NCBI GenBank assembly: GCA_964621645.1
Contig: CAZUMH010000018.1
Coordinates: 1-42,137 of the forward strand
Length of the DNA stretch: 42,137 nucleotides
Source: CAZUMH01 sp964621645
GTDB lineage: Bacteria; Zhuqueibacterota; QNDG01; JAGLOF01
Reading direction: 5' to 3'
The first letter of the stretch is position 1, and every line of letters begins with the position of its first letter. Position numbers and translations under genes: made by a program. The notes below the pieces were generated by a model that had not been told where the DNA came from, ran no database searches, and saw only the letters and a program-made list of their open reading frames with translations. Below, in pieces: positions 1 through 8,429 of this stretch.

Positions 1-1097
1 ATAATGTTGTCGATCTGATATAAGGGACGATAGGGGGCCGAGATCCATCGACCCCTTGTGTCCAGTAAAAAATCGTTAATGCGGCCTGTCAGTCTTTCAA
101 TAAGCGGTAACGTCCTTCCGCAGGAACAGGTTCTTTCCGAGGCAACGGCGTAGTCCATGACATTGTACCGAATCAGGGGGAAGGCTCTGTTATGGAGAGT
201 TGTTCCAACGATCCTTCCCTCTTCTCCCGGTTTGGCGGGAGAACCATCATCTTTGATGATTTCCACGATTCCGTATTCCATCACGAGATGATATCCTCCG
301 GTCTCGGGACATTGAGTAATAAGGGCGACATGCTCCTTCTGCCCATAATTGTCACAAACAGGTACTCCTGTCCAGGATTCGATATACTCTCGCTGGTATT
401 TCAATACATTTACGGCAATACTGTTGATGTATTTCGGTTTAATATCATCAATGCCGGCATCGGAAAGCATTCTGCATAAGTAATAGATCGATTCGGGATA
501 TCCCCGCCACATTTTTATGCGGTATTTGCGTAAAAGCTCAGCATACGCCGCAATGTTTGAGGCATCGATGGTATCCGATGATACTTCGAGTACCCGGCAT
601 TTCCAGTTCCATTTGTATCCCTTCGGATCATCCAATGAAACACTGCGGATATTCAGAAACGGTTCGCCAAGCCGGTATCCTGCCCAGGAAAAATGGCGGT
701 ATTGGCACATCAGTTCGAGAATATTGGAACCGATATCCCAATAGACAACGAAGGGCGTGCCCGTTGATCCCATCGTTCGTATTGCTTGAGGATGAAATTT
801 ATTGAAGTTATCCGCCTTGAATTCGTCATAGTGTTCCTTCACAGTAAATTTGTCGATGATCGGCAGTTTTGCGAGGGTTTCAAGGGAAGTAAAATCGGAT
901 CGCTGTAACCCAAGCTCCCTGAACGATTTTCTGTAATAGGGCACATGCTCGAAGCAGTGATCCAGTGTCTGGGATAACAGCTCCCGCTGCAGCTCCCGAA
1001 GCCGTTCCACGGGCCAGTACTGGCTCTTCCACAAAAGCCGGTGCCATTTGATCAGGAGACGAGGTGATAAAAAGTCAGAAAAACGGAATTCTATCAT
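1..1097 (-). CDS. PaaK/CapK-family adenylate-forming ligase (phenylacetate-CoA ligase-like), 3' end cut by window edge
   Basis: This reading frame is open from an ATG at 1097 to the window edge (365 residues, no stop), so the C-terminus is missing. It has the family landmarks in order: an ATP-binding loop TMGSTGTP at residues 108-115, the DNYGQKEH motif at 249-256 (equivalent to the YGxxE adenylate-binding motif), the GRIVGTTLHNRAFPLIRYN stretch at 294-312, and a CSCGR...LTGRINDF region at 324-343. PaaK-like enzymes activate a carboxylic acid with ATP; members in polysaccharide loci (CapK group) are common but mostly without known substrate. A ribosome-binding site (AGGAAAG) lies just upstream of the ATG. 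It is the last visible gene of the minus-strand glycan operon, 38 bp after its neighbour, so modification of a sugar or lipid is a reasonable inference. The substrate is unknown. Confidence 0.85.
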   Translation of the reverse strand, partial: MIEFRFSDFLSPRLLIKWHRLLWKSQYWPVERLRELQRELLSQTLDHCFEHVPYYRKSFRELGLQRSDFTSLETLAKLPIIDKFTVKEHYDEFKADNFNKFHPQAIRTMGSTGTPFVVYWDIGSNILELMCQYRHFSWAGYRLGEPFLNIRSVSLDDPKGYKWNWKCRVLEVSSDTIDASNIAAYAELLRKYRIKMWRGYPESIYYLCRMLSDAGIDDIKPKYINSIAVNVLKYQREYIESWTGVPVCDNYGQKEHVALITQCPETGGYHLVMEYGIVEIIKDDGSPAKPGEEGRIVGTTLHNRAFPLIRYNVMDYAVASERTCSCGRTLPLIERLTGRINDFLLDTRGRWISAPYRPLYQIDNI

Positions 1098-1135
1098 TGA
1101 TGACTTTCCTGTTGCGAATGTTCATTCGTGGTTTT

Positions 1136-2776
1136 TCATTTTCTGATATATAATCCCTTGAAAGGAGTTTCTTCGTACCACCGGGAAAGACCGCTCCCGC
1201 TGAAATCGTATCCCGCATCCGATGTAATTTTCGGTCTTTTCTCATCGATCAGAGACACAAGGTCATAATCAGCGTATTTTCCTCCGGTAATCCTATTATA
1301 GGGTTTTAGCAGTCCTTTCTTGCCGGAACTGAACCAGAAATAGTGAATATTCGGTCTGAAGAGATTGAAGCGGTTTTGCCCATCATAGACACGATCATCC
1401 TTGTGGGTATGGTCCAGGACATATTTGATCTTTCTCATCTGGTCCCGATTGTAATTGATTGCGCTGCTTTTAATGAGAAAAAACAGCGGTATCAGGATTA
1501 TTACTATAAGCAGAACGGCCCGTTTGTCTTCTCCCCACCCCCGGGCCCGAAACAGTGAATCGAGAAAGTATCCCGCGGTAATACACAGAAGCGGTATCGC
1601 CGGAAGGAAATTACGTTCGGCCGTTCGGTTGAGAATAATGGGGTAGAGCAGACCAACGACAGCGAGAACAACAGCCACATATCGTTCCCTTCTCATACTG
1701 CCGGGATAGAAAAGGCTGTAAAACAAGGCAATGAGGAACAGGACGCTGTGCAGACCGTTCTGAAGGATGAAGGAATTCAGCGAGTTTTTCTGGCTGCCGA
1801 CAACCTCTTCAAGATTGAGAAGGACATTGGTATAATAATAATCAGACAGGGATTTGGTGAAAATCAGCTCAAGCAGGAATGCCAGTAACGGCAGCAGGAA
1901 GGCGATGGCGCAGGCTGACAGATCCCGGATTTTAATTTTACGGAGCACGGCCGCCGTTATCAGGGCGAGCCCGTATAAAACGATGAAAATGGACGCTTTC
2001 TGCAGAAACAGAAATGCGAGAGAGAGGAAGAGACCGCAGTATATCAGATAGACATTCCGAGTATCCTTAAGATAGCGAATTGAAAAATAGACGGCGATTA
2101 AAATAAAGAGGACCATGGGACCGTCGGGACGGATTTCCATTGCTCGCTTGAGAAAAGGTACTGTGGAAAGAAGAAGGATGACCGGAATCAGACTCTGGTT
2201 TTTTGACATGCCCGTCTCACGGGCAATGAGGTACACCAGGAAGCCGGTGGAGATAATGACCAGGCACATAAGGCCCCGGAAAAGAAAAATAATATGCGCA
2301 CCTTCCCCCAGAGCCAGGAGCAGCGGGGCCAGACAGTACCAGAGAAGAGGGTTATGATGCTGAAAGAAATCAGCATAGGGTATTGCCCCGTGGGTGATAT
2401 ACCAGGAGCTGTGGATATGTTCTATTTCATCCGGTTCTATCGTTTTCTGGAGTGAGACGAGCGATAATAGAGCGATAAGAATTATTATTATCGTCAATAA
2501 GAAAGGGCGGTAAAGTTGGGCAAAACGAAATCCGGTCATCCTTCCCGCCAGTGATCCTCCGATTAAAACCAAACCGGCGACGATACCTGCGATTCCCGTC
2601 AATGTGTTGAATACCCCGAAGGCGGCGGGAGGATTGGCCTGATACTGTTCCGGTGAAAGCACCAGATGGGCCGTTCTTTCTATGGGATAAACAAGGCCAC
2701 CCGTCCGGATTATTACTATACCGGCAATGATTCCAGCCAGTCCCAAGCATATTTTGAGCAATAATGATTTTTTCAT
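1136..2776 (-). CDS. GT-C fold membrane glycosyltransferase (GT39/ArnT-like)
   Basis: Polytopic membrane protein of about 546 residues if started at the ATG at 2776 (MKKSLLLK); the frame is open further to an ATG at 2824 and a TTG at 2827. Two hydrophobic helices near the N-terminus precede the first GT-C helix. That helix is followed by the acidic loop TIEPDEIEHIHSSWY, with HHNPLLWY some 20 residues later. An acidic motif in the first periplasmic loop is the hallmark of GT-C enzymes of the dolichyl-phosphate-mannose/ArnT type, which use polyprenyl-phosphate sugars as donors on the outer face of the inner membrane. At least nine further hydrophobic segments follow, with a soluble C-terminal tail. 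The N-terminal pair of helices is additional to the usual architecture. It sits in a glycan operon with a GT2 polyprenyl-phosphate transferase, a plausible supplier of its donor. Acceptor unknown. Confidence 0.75.
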   Translation of the reverse strand: MKKSLLLKICLGLAGIIAGIVIIRTGGLVYPIERTAHLVLSPEQYQANPPAAFGVFNTLTGIAGIVAGLVLIGGSLAGRMTGFRFAQLYRPFLLTIIIILIALLSLVSLQKTIEPDEIEHIHSSWYITHGAIPYADFFQHHNPLLWYCLAPLLLALGEGAHIIFLFRGLMCLVIISTGFLVYLIARETGMSKNQSLIPVILLLSTVPFLKRAMEIRPDGPMVLFILIAVYFSIRYLKDTRNVYLIYCGLFLSLAFLFLQKASIFIVLYGLALITAAVLRKIKIRDLSACAIAFLLPLLAFLLELIFTKSLSDYYYTNVLLNLEEVVGSQKNSLNSFILQNGLHSVLFLIALFYSLFYPGSMRRERYVAVVLAVVGLLYPIILNRTAERNFLPAIPLLCITAGYFLDSLFRARGWGEDKRAVLLIVIILIPLFFLIKSSAINYNRDQMRKIKYVLDHTHKDDRVYDGQNRFNLFRPNIHYFWFSSGKKGLLKPYNRITGGKYADYDLVSLIDEKRPKITSDAGYDFSGSGLSRWYEETPFKGLYIRK

Positions 2777-2833
2777 AATTCCGAGTCGCTGCTGGATCGG
2801 GCGAAAGATGAAATAATTCCGCATCAAAAACTT

Positions 2834-2863
2834 AATATATCAAGAAAACAGCAACAATTGCAA
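2834..2863 (-). promoter_or_regulatory. Candidate sigma-70 promoter upstream of the GT-C gene
   Basis: Read on the minus strand, TTGCAA (2863-2858) and TATATT (2839-2834) are separated by 18 bp. Transcription would start near 2827, leaving about 50 nt before the ATG at 2776 and almost nothing before the ATG at 2824. This would be an internal promoter of the glycan operon. It is AT-rich intergenic sequence, so a chance match is possible. Confidence 0.3.
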
Positions 2864-2975
2864 GAGGAAAGGCGCCGGGTTCAGCTTTTCATAACATAAT
2901 AATAAAATGCCCTGGTGCTTTCACGTGATCCCGGGGTTGTATATCCTGCGCGGCAGCGGGTTGCTTTCGGGAATA

Positions 2976-3743
2976 TTACCCATCCCTTTGTTCGCTGCCC
3001 CTTTCCCGAAGTTGATGAAAAGCGGCGGCACGGGCGGTATTAATAAAACCGGTTGAAGGGATGAGACCCAGAATAGTGAGTGTCGCTGTTATCTGAATCA
3101 CTGTGTTGATAACCACCAGGAAGAGGATTCGGAAGAAGCTGCCGCGAGTCAGTTCCCAGCTGCGCCGGATGGCCTGTCTGGCGGTCAGCCTTTCCTCCAA
3201 CATCACCAGTGAAACGAAAATAAGCCGCACATAGAGGTAGACACCGGGAACAATGAAGAGAAAAAAAGCGGCAAGCTTGATCACTGCCAGAAGTACATGA
3301 ACAAAGGATATGTAGATGAGCCAGATGATGCGCTCCTTCTCTCTTTTTTCTTTTTTAACGGCGCGGCTGGCCCGCATCAGCAACAGGATGGTCAATAGGG
3401 CGATGGCCGGGAAGAGATAGGTTGTGATGATAAAAAGACGCCGGATAATCATCCTGGACTGAATCCGCACCAGCGGAAGCAGGCGGGCAGCCGTTACCTC
3501 GTCTCCCCGGATGAGCGACTGGACCAGGAGCAGAGAGGATTTACGCAGGCTCGACCACTCTGAAGTAACGATCATGCGGGGTGTCAGCTCAAAAGCGACA
3601 ATCGCCGCGGAGATGAGACAGAGAATGACCCACCCTTTCCGGAATCCTTTCCAGGCTCTTTGATAGCAGCTGTGAAGATTCAGCTTTTCCTTCTGATCCG
3701 ATCGAGAGGCTTCAGTGAACGGCTGCTTCATTTCAGCATTCAT
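2976..3743 (-). CDS. Polytopic membrane protein of the GPDPase-membrane-domain/YciC-like type
   Basis: A 255-residue integral membrane protein with a soluble, charged N-terminal 35 residues, then about five to six hydrophobic segments. The diagnostic part is the sequence FLFIVPGVYLYVRLIFVSLV followed by an amphipathic ARQAIRRSWELTRG-type helix. This 'VPGxYLxxRL...A.RRSWELTRG' pattern is typical of the membrane domain found in YciC/DUF975-like proteins and in the N-terminus of some glycerophosphodiester phosphodiesterases. No catalytic domain is attached. The start ATG at 3743 has GAGGA nine bases upstream. The gene lies between two membrane protein genes of the glycan operon, 17 bp before its upstream neighbour's stop. 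Its role is not known; a scaffold or membrane-lipid function is only a guess. Confidence 0.65.
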   Translation of the reverse strand: MNAEMKQPFTEASRSDQKEKLNLHSCYQRAWKGFRKGWVILCLISAAIVAFELTPRMIVTSEWSSLRKSSLLLVQSLIRGDEVTAARLLPLVRIQSRMIIRRLFIITTYLFPAIALLTILLLMRASRAVKKEKREKERIIWLIYISFVHVLLAVIKLAAFFLFIVPGVYLYVRLIFVSLVMLEERLTARQAIRRSWELTRGSFFRILFLVVINTVIQITATLTILGLIPSTGFINTARAAAFHQLRERGSEQRDG

Positions 3744-3760
3744 ACAAAGGATTCCTCAAA

Positions 3761-4801
3761 TCAGGGCAGGACGCGCGATGAGGCGCGCAGGCTCGAGAAG
3801 GAGAGTCCTTCCTTGAAAAGATATACCAGACCCAGCGCCGTGACCGGAATGAACTGGCTGGCGTGCAGAAGCAGGGCGAAGCTGAAGGCAGTGGATTTGG
3901 GCACGGCGAAAAGGGTAAGTCCCAGTATGCTGGCGTAGTGCAGAGTGCCCAGGTACCCGGGGGCCGAAGGAATCATGAGACCCAGGCTGATGATGATTAC
4001 CAGGATAAGAGGAGCGTAGAGAGGCAGCTGGATGGAGAACGCCTGGAGCAGAAGATAATAGGAGAGGGCCACCGGCATCCATACCGCCGCCGAAATGGCG
4101 CTGGCCAGCAACAGGCCCGAAAGAGAGTGCAGAATCTCCAGACCGTCGGTGAAAGAATCCATCAGACCGACGGCTTTTACTCTGGCTTTCTCAGGCAGCG
4201 GTGAAAACAGACGGTGCATGATGATTCTGGTCTGGCGGTTCTGGTGCCGGACAAACAGCATAAAAGCCGTGACCAGAAGATAGACGGCCAGGGCGACATA
4301 GGCGCCGCTGTTCAGCCAGGAAGGAAAGGACATCGGCGCCAGCAGGACGACGAATCCAAAAGTGAGGAGAATGATGAGGCCGTCGAAGGTACGGGCCAGG
4401 ACGACGGTGGCGAAGGCGGAGCTGGCCTTGATTTTCTCCTTACGCCCCAGAGCGTAAGCCCGGGCCAGCTCACCCAGCCGGGCGGGCAGCAGGTTGTTGC
4501 ACATGAATCCGATCATGGTGGCTGAAAAAAGGCTTCCAATTCCGATTTTTTTCAGAGGCCGGATGAGTACTCCCCAGCGCAAGGCCCGCAGCCAGAGGCT
4601 GAAAATGGTTAAGAAAACAATGGGAATGAAGAAAAGATAATTTACCTGCTGCAGAGCATCGGAGAATTCCCTGACATTTACCTTGTGCAGAGCCAGATAA
4701 AGCATGAGCCCGCTGAGAAAGAGACCCAGCCAGAATTTCCAGCTTAGCAGCGGCTTTCTGGATTTTACACTTTTTTCAACAGCGGGCACCTCTGGCGGCA
4801 T
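3761..4801 (-). CDS. Flippase-like membrane protein (LPG synthase TM / UPF0104 / AglD family)
   Basis: 346 residues with roughly eight transmembrane helices. The family signature is present: LRALRWGVLIRPL, then NNLLPARLGELARAYALGRK, then a TVVLARTFDGLIILL segment and, near the C-terminus, PSAPGYLGTLHYASILGL. These match the transmembrane domain of lysylphosphatidylglycerol synthases and related stand-alone proteins (PF03706), which are thought to translocate lipids or lipid-linked sugars. No aminoacyl-transfer domain is attached, so it is not MprF itself. The ATG at 4801 is preceded by AGAAAGG at good spacing and lies 14 bp after the stop of the preceding gene. In this operon it is a natural candidate for moving a polyprenyl-phosphate sugar across the membrane to the GT-C enzymes; that assignment is inference. 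Confidence 0.8.
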   Translation of the reverse strand: MPPEVPAVEKSVKSRKPLLSWKFWLGLFLSGLMLYLALHKVNVREFSDALQQVNYLFFIPIVFLTIFSLWLRALRWGVLIRPLKKIGIGSLFSATMIGFMCNNLLPARLGELARAYALGRKEKIKASSAFATVVLARTFDGLIILLTFGFVVLLAPMSFPSWLNSGAYVALAVYLLVTAFMLFVRHQNRQTRIIMHRLFSPLPEKARVKAVGLMDSFTDGLEILHSLSGLLLASAISAAVWMPVALSYYLLLQAFSIQLPLYAPLILVIIISLGLMIPSAPGYLGTLHYASILGLTLFAVPKSTAFSFALLLHASQFIPVTALGLVYLFKEGLSFSSLRASSRVLP

Positions 4802-4815
4802 TCTCGACCTTTCTG

Positions 4816-6507
4816 TTAATGATATGCCTCCTGCTGCTCAGCCCTCGAGAACCGATAAATCGCCGCCGATTCCCGGCCGGCTTTGAATCCCCGCACAAGA
4901 ATGAGAGGGTAGCGCTCTTCGGCCAGGCTCCGTTCGAAGCTGTTCAGGGCGATAAAATAGATATCATGCGGCAGGCGGGGATCGCCGTAGAGATTAGCGG
5001 GGATAATACGCAAATCCCCCCTTCCCAGCACCTGCAGCATGTTCCGTTTGTCCTTGATGTCCATGATCTTAGTGATCCTCGCCCTCTTTTCTGAAGAGAA
5101 ATGACGGCGCACATCGGTACCGATGTCTTCCTCTCTGAATTCAAGGATCCAGGTCGAGTCCGGTTGTTCCCGGGTGAGGTAATCCATAAGATCGGCAAAA
5201 GTCTGGTTGTTATGCACAAAGATAGTGGCTGTTTGAGTTTTTTCGGTAATTGCTCTCCGGTAACGGACCATGAGAAAAACCAGCAGTGCCGCTACCGGCA
5301 GCAGGATGAGGATCGCGAGACGTTTGCGGGAGGCTGCCCAGGCTCGCAGCGGCGGCAGTAAGCGACCCAGCCATTCCCGTCCAGTCAGTCCCATCAGGGC
5401 TGCCAGAGGGAAAGCCGCTTCAAGGATATACCCCTGATGGTAATAGCTGGTCGTGCAGAAGGCCCCCAGAGAGATACCGGCCCAGAAGTAAAACAGCCGG
5501 CAGGGGCCGTCGATGATCAGGAGGAATACAAAGCAGACGATGAGCCAGTAGGGGGCCACGACCGGCAGCTTGATGAAGAATACCGCACTGGCCGGGACGA
5601 GCAGTAAGAGGAGCCATCCGGACGAGAAAAGACGCTTATTCTTTCCTATCCTCCCAAGTATTTGAGAAAGAGCCCGGCCGCCAAAAAACAGGAGAACAAT
5701 AAGACCGGTGAGTCCGGTACTGAGAAGACCGCCGTAGAAGCGATATCGTTCCCAGAAGAAGCTCCAGGCCGCTTTCAGATCCGGCAGCAGCTCGAATATG
5801 CCGCCCTTGCCAACCAGAGCGGTGAATTTAAGCAGGTAGATACCGGCGATGAAAATTAAAGCCGCGGTGATATTCCGCACAGAAAGCAGAGGCTTTTTCT
5901 TCCAGTCCTGAATGATGGCGGCGAGCAGAAAAGCCAGGATAAGCAGGGCCGAGGTCTGGCGCATCATGGCCGGGAGGAAAAAGAGGAGCAGTCCCGCGAG
6001 AGAAAGCCAGCTGCTCCGTTTAAGAAAGCGGTAAAGGAAATAGAGAAAGACAAGCTGAAAGAAATACCCCACCGGCACACCGATACGGAAAATGTTGTAT
6101 AGCCCAGGACTGAAGGCAACCAGATAGAAGATTGAGGCCAGAACAGCTGAAAAGACGTCGGTCTCTTCTTCGACGATTTTGAAAAAGAAATATATGGATG
6201 CCAGGAAGAAGAGGCCCGCAATAATAAAATAAGGAGCCGGGTCGGTTCCGAATATATGCCAGAGCGCCTTGATATAGAGGTATGTCACCGGCCTCCAGTA
6301 GCTTTCCATACCGCGGTATTCGGCGTAATGATTCACTTCCGGATTGGTGGAAAAGGCCTGGAGCGCCGGCTGATTGAATTCCTTGCTCCAGAGCAGCAGA
6401 CTGGCATCATCGTGCCGGAAATAGAGTTTGCTGCCCATGATGGGAATAATGACATAGGGAATGAGTGCGAGAAGTATGATCAGACGGTGCAGGTTTTTCG
6501 ACATCAT
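4816..6507 (-). CDS. Large polytopic membrane protein, probable GT-C glycosyltransferase
   Basis: 563 residues with about ten to twelve hydrophobic segments and a soluble C-terminal part of about 140 residues. After the first helix comes a periplasmic loop with KLYFRHDDASLLLWSKEF and, about 30 residues on, YRGMESYWRPVTYLYIKALW. An acidic pair in the first loop followed by an aromatic WRP-type segment is what GT-C mannosyltransferase-like proteins show. The soluble tail holds no motif I recognise. The gene starts with two consecutive ATG codons (6507 and 6504); GGGGAGA just upstream fits the second slightly better. The start is 23 bp downstream of the wecE stop. Together with the other GT-C-like gene at 1136-2776 this gives two candidate outer-face transferases in one operon. 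Substrate and acceptor are unknown. Confidence 0.65.
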   Translation of the reverse strand: MMSKNLHRLIILLALIPYVIIPIMGSKLYFRHDDASLLLWSKEFNQPALQAFSTNPEVNHYAEYRGMESYWRPVTYLYIKALWHIFGTDPAPYFIIAGLFFLASIYFFFKIVEEETDVFSAVLASIFYLVAFSPGLYNIFRIGVPVGYFFQLVFLYFLYRFLKRSSWLSLAGLLLFFLPAMMRQTSALLILAFLLAAIIQDWKKKPLLSVRNITAALIFIAGIYLLKFTALVGKGGIFELLPDLKAAWSFFWERYRFYGGLLSTGLTGLIVLLFFGGRALSQILGRIGKNKRLFSSGWLLLLLVPASAVFFIKLPVVAPYWLIVCFVFLLIIDGPCRLFYFWAGISLGAFCTTSYYHQGYILEAAFPLAALMGLTGREWLGRLLPPLRAWAASRKRLAILILLPVAALLVFLMVRYRRAITEKTQTATIFVHNNQTFADLMDYLTREQPDSTWILEFREEDIGTDVRRHFSSEKRARITKIMDIKDKRNMLQVLGRGDLRIIPANLYGDPRLPHDIYFIALNSFERSLAEERYPLILVRGFKAGRESAAIYRFSRAEQQEAYH

Positions 6508-6530
6508 GGGGTCTCCCCGGGATTCGGGCC

Positions 6531-7664
6531 TTATCCCGAAAAATCAAGGATAGCGGTAACGATGCGCTCTATATCCGCTTCGGTCAGCTCGTTGAAGAAG
6601 GGCAGACGCAGCAGCCGCTTACTGATATCTTCGGTGACCGGGCAGTGAGTCCTCTTGTCGCGGAATCTGCTGCCGAACTTCGAGTTATGCAGCGGAAGAT
6701 AGTGAAAAACACTGTGGATATCTCTTTCCCTCAAATGTCCGATGAGACGCTGACGCAGATTAAGGGAGGGCAGGATGAGGTAATACATGTGAAAGGGCTG
6801 GCTGCAGTGGTCCGGGATGAAAGGAAGGCGGATATCCATAGCCGCGGCCCAGTCCGCAAGAGCCCGGTTATAGTGCTCCCAGATGGCCTGGCGGCGGGCC
6901 TGAATGTCCTGCCAGGATTCCAGCTGAGCCCAGAGATAGGCGGCCAGCACGTCCGAAGGCAGATAGCTGGAACCGACATCGATCCAGGAGTATTTATCCA
7001 CCTGACCCCGGAAAAACTGACTGCGGTTAGTGCCTTTTTCCCGAATAATCTCGGCTCGTTCGATGTACCGGGGATCGTTGATGATGAGCGCACCGCCTTC
7101 ACCGCAGCTGATGTTTTTGGTCTCATGAAAACTTTGGGTGGCCAGAGCGCCGAAACGGCCCAGGGCGCGGTTCCGGTAGGTTCCGAAAAGACCATGGGCG
7201 TTATCTTCCACGATAATCAGATTATGTTCCTCAGCAATCCGGCAGATATCATCCATTTCACAGCCCACACCGGCATAGTGGACCGGCACAATGGCCCTGG
7301 TGCGCGGTCCGATGAGCCGCTCTATCTGTGTTTCATCCAGGTTGAGAGTGTCCGGTCTGATATCGGCAAAGACGGGCCGGCCGCCGTGCAGGACGAAGGC
7401 GTTGACAGTGGATACAAACGTGAAGGATGGGACGATTACCTCTTCCCCCTCATTCAGTTCCAGCAGCAGGGCGGCCATCTCCAGGGCATGGGTGCAGGAA
7501 GTGGTGAGCAGCACCCGCTCGGCGCCAAGGTATTTTTCCAGGAAGGAGTGGCACTTCCTGGTATAGGGGCCGTCACCGGAAATCTGGCCGCTTTCCACCG
7601 CATCCCTGATGTAATCCAGCTCGCGGCCGCTGAGGTAGGGTTTGTTGAAAGGTATTTTCTTCAC
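6531..7664 (-). CDS. wecE: TDP-4-amino-4,6-dideoxygalactose transaminase (WecE)
   Basis: A 377-residue PLP-dependent aminotransferase of the DegT/DnrJ/EryC1 (AHBA synthase) family. It resembles enterobacterial WecE/RffA closely over its whole length: TSCTHALEMAALLLEL at 55-70, SFTFVSTVNAFVLHGG at 80-95, VPVHYAGVGCEMD at 126-138, VEDNAHG at 152-158, SFHETKN with the likely PLP-binding Lys183, and IREKGTNRSQFFRGQVDKYS. The family converts dTDP-4-keto-6-deoxyglucose to dTDP-4-amino-4,6-dideoxygalactose using glutamate, in the cytoplasm. The start is a GTG at 7664 overlapping the stop of the acetyltransferase gene by four bases (GTGA), so translation is probably coupled. No rmlA/rmlB for the substrate is visible in this window. 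Confidence 0.93.
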   Translation of the reverse strand: MKKIPFNKPYLSGRELDYIRDAVESGQISGDGPYTRKCHSFLEKYLGAERVLLTTSCTHALEMAALLLELNEGEEVIVPSFTFVSTVNAFVLHGGRPVFADIRPDTLNLDETQIERLIGPRTRAIVPVHYAGVGCEMDDICRIAEEHNLIIVEDNAHGLFGTYRNRALGRFGALATQSFHETKNISCGEGGALIINDPRYIERAEIIREKGTNRSQFFRGQVDKYSWIDVGSSYLPSDVLAAYLWAQLESWQDIQARRQAIWEHYNRALADWAAAMDIRLPFIPDHCSQPFHMYYLILPSLNLRQRLIGHLRERDIHSVFHYLPLHNSKFGSRFRDKRTHCPVTEDISKRLLRLPFFNELTEADIERIVTAILDFSG

Positions 7665-8428
7665 GAACTTGTATCTCCGATCCAGACGTGGAAGATGTAA
7701 TCCACCGCTGCAATAGAGAAACCGCAGCCGCGGTAGAATGCGACAGCCGCAGCGTTATCCAGTTGCGTCTTCACGCTGATTGTGCCAAGGCCGTTCTGAG
7801 CGGCCTGGAAGGAGGCGGCTTCAACCAGAGCCCGGCCGTACCCTTTGCCGCGCTGACCGCCGGCAACCGCTAAAAGCCCGATATCAACGGCCCGGTCCAA
7901 TGATGCCAGAGTGATCAGTCCCAGAATGTCATTGTGGGGCCGGATAATATAGACGGCATCGGCGATCTCCCGCTTCACCGAGCGGGTAATCCACACGGTA
8001 TAGAGATTTTCGAATTCTCCCTGCCGAAAGTTTTTATCCAGTTTGAAGCGGGAAAAGGCTCCGCTGGCCAGGGCCAGGTCGATGAGGTCTGCGCTTACAT
8101 CTCTGTTTTCCAGAAGAGTCACCTCGGGGGGTAGCGCCGGTTTTCCATCTCCCTGCGGCAGTTCTTTTGTCAGAGTCGTCTTACGGTCCACCAGACGGCC
8201 GCCTAGGCTGTTGGCGTAATTAATCCCGACGACCAGCTCTTCGTGAGGCATGGTCTGGGCTCCTGTAATGACGAAATAGGCCAGACGAATGTTCCGGCTG
8301 TGCAGGAACTGGGCCAGTTCGGCAGCAGGCACACCGCGGCAGTCCCGGTAATCGATACGGGTCACTGGATAGCCGAAGAGACGGGAATCCCAGTGGAGCT
8401 GCTGCACTATGTCGGCGGCGGCGGGCAT
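7661..8428 (-). CDS. wecD: GNAT N-acetyltransferase, WecD-like (dTDP-fucosamine acetyltransferase type)
   Basis: 255 residues from the ATG at 8428 (MPAAADIVQQLHWDSRLFGY). The frame stays open upstream to 8575, but that stretch overlaps the glycosyltransferase gene and encodes Ser/Trp-rich nonsense, so it is excluded. The N-terminus LHWDSRLFGYPVTRID is the part WecD proteins share, and the C-terminal GNAT fold shows the acetyl-CoA motif A, GGQRGKGYGRALVEA, followed by NAAAVAFYRGCGF. In enterobacteria WecD acetylates the WecE product to give dTDP-Fuc4NAc. The direct coupling here (1 bp after the upstream stop, 4 bp overlap with wecE) supports the same two-step pathway. The family is sure; the exact sugar is inferred from wecE. 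Confidence 0.8.
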   Translation of the reverse strand: MPAAADIVQQLHWDSRLFGYPVTRIDYRDCRGVPAAELAQFLHSRNIRLAYFVITGAQTMPHEELVVGINYANSLGGRLVDRKTTLTKELPQGDGKPALPPEVTLLENRDVSADLIDLALASGAFSRFKLDKNFRQGEFENLYTVWITRSVKREIADAVYIIRPHNDILGLITLASLDRAVDIGLLAVAGGQRGKGYGRALVEAASFQAAQNGLGTISVKTQLDNAAAVAFYRGCGFSIAAVDYIFHVWIGDTSS

Positions 8429-8429
8429 A

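Noticed and set aside
192..805. Small plus-strand open frames near the left edge
   Set aside because: All are antisense to the edge-truncated PaaK-like gene, which has several conserved motifs.
6645..7700. A 351-codon open frame on the plus strand
   Set aside because: Antisense to wecE, which is recognisable over its whole length; the plus-strand product resembles no family.
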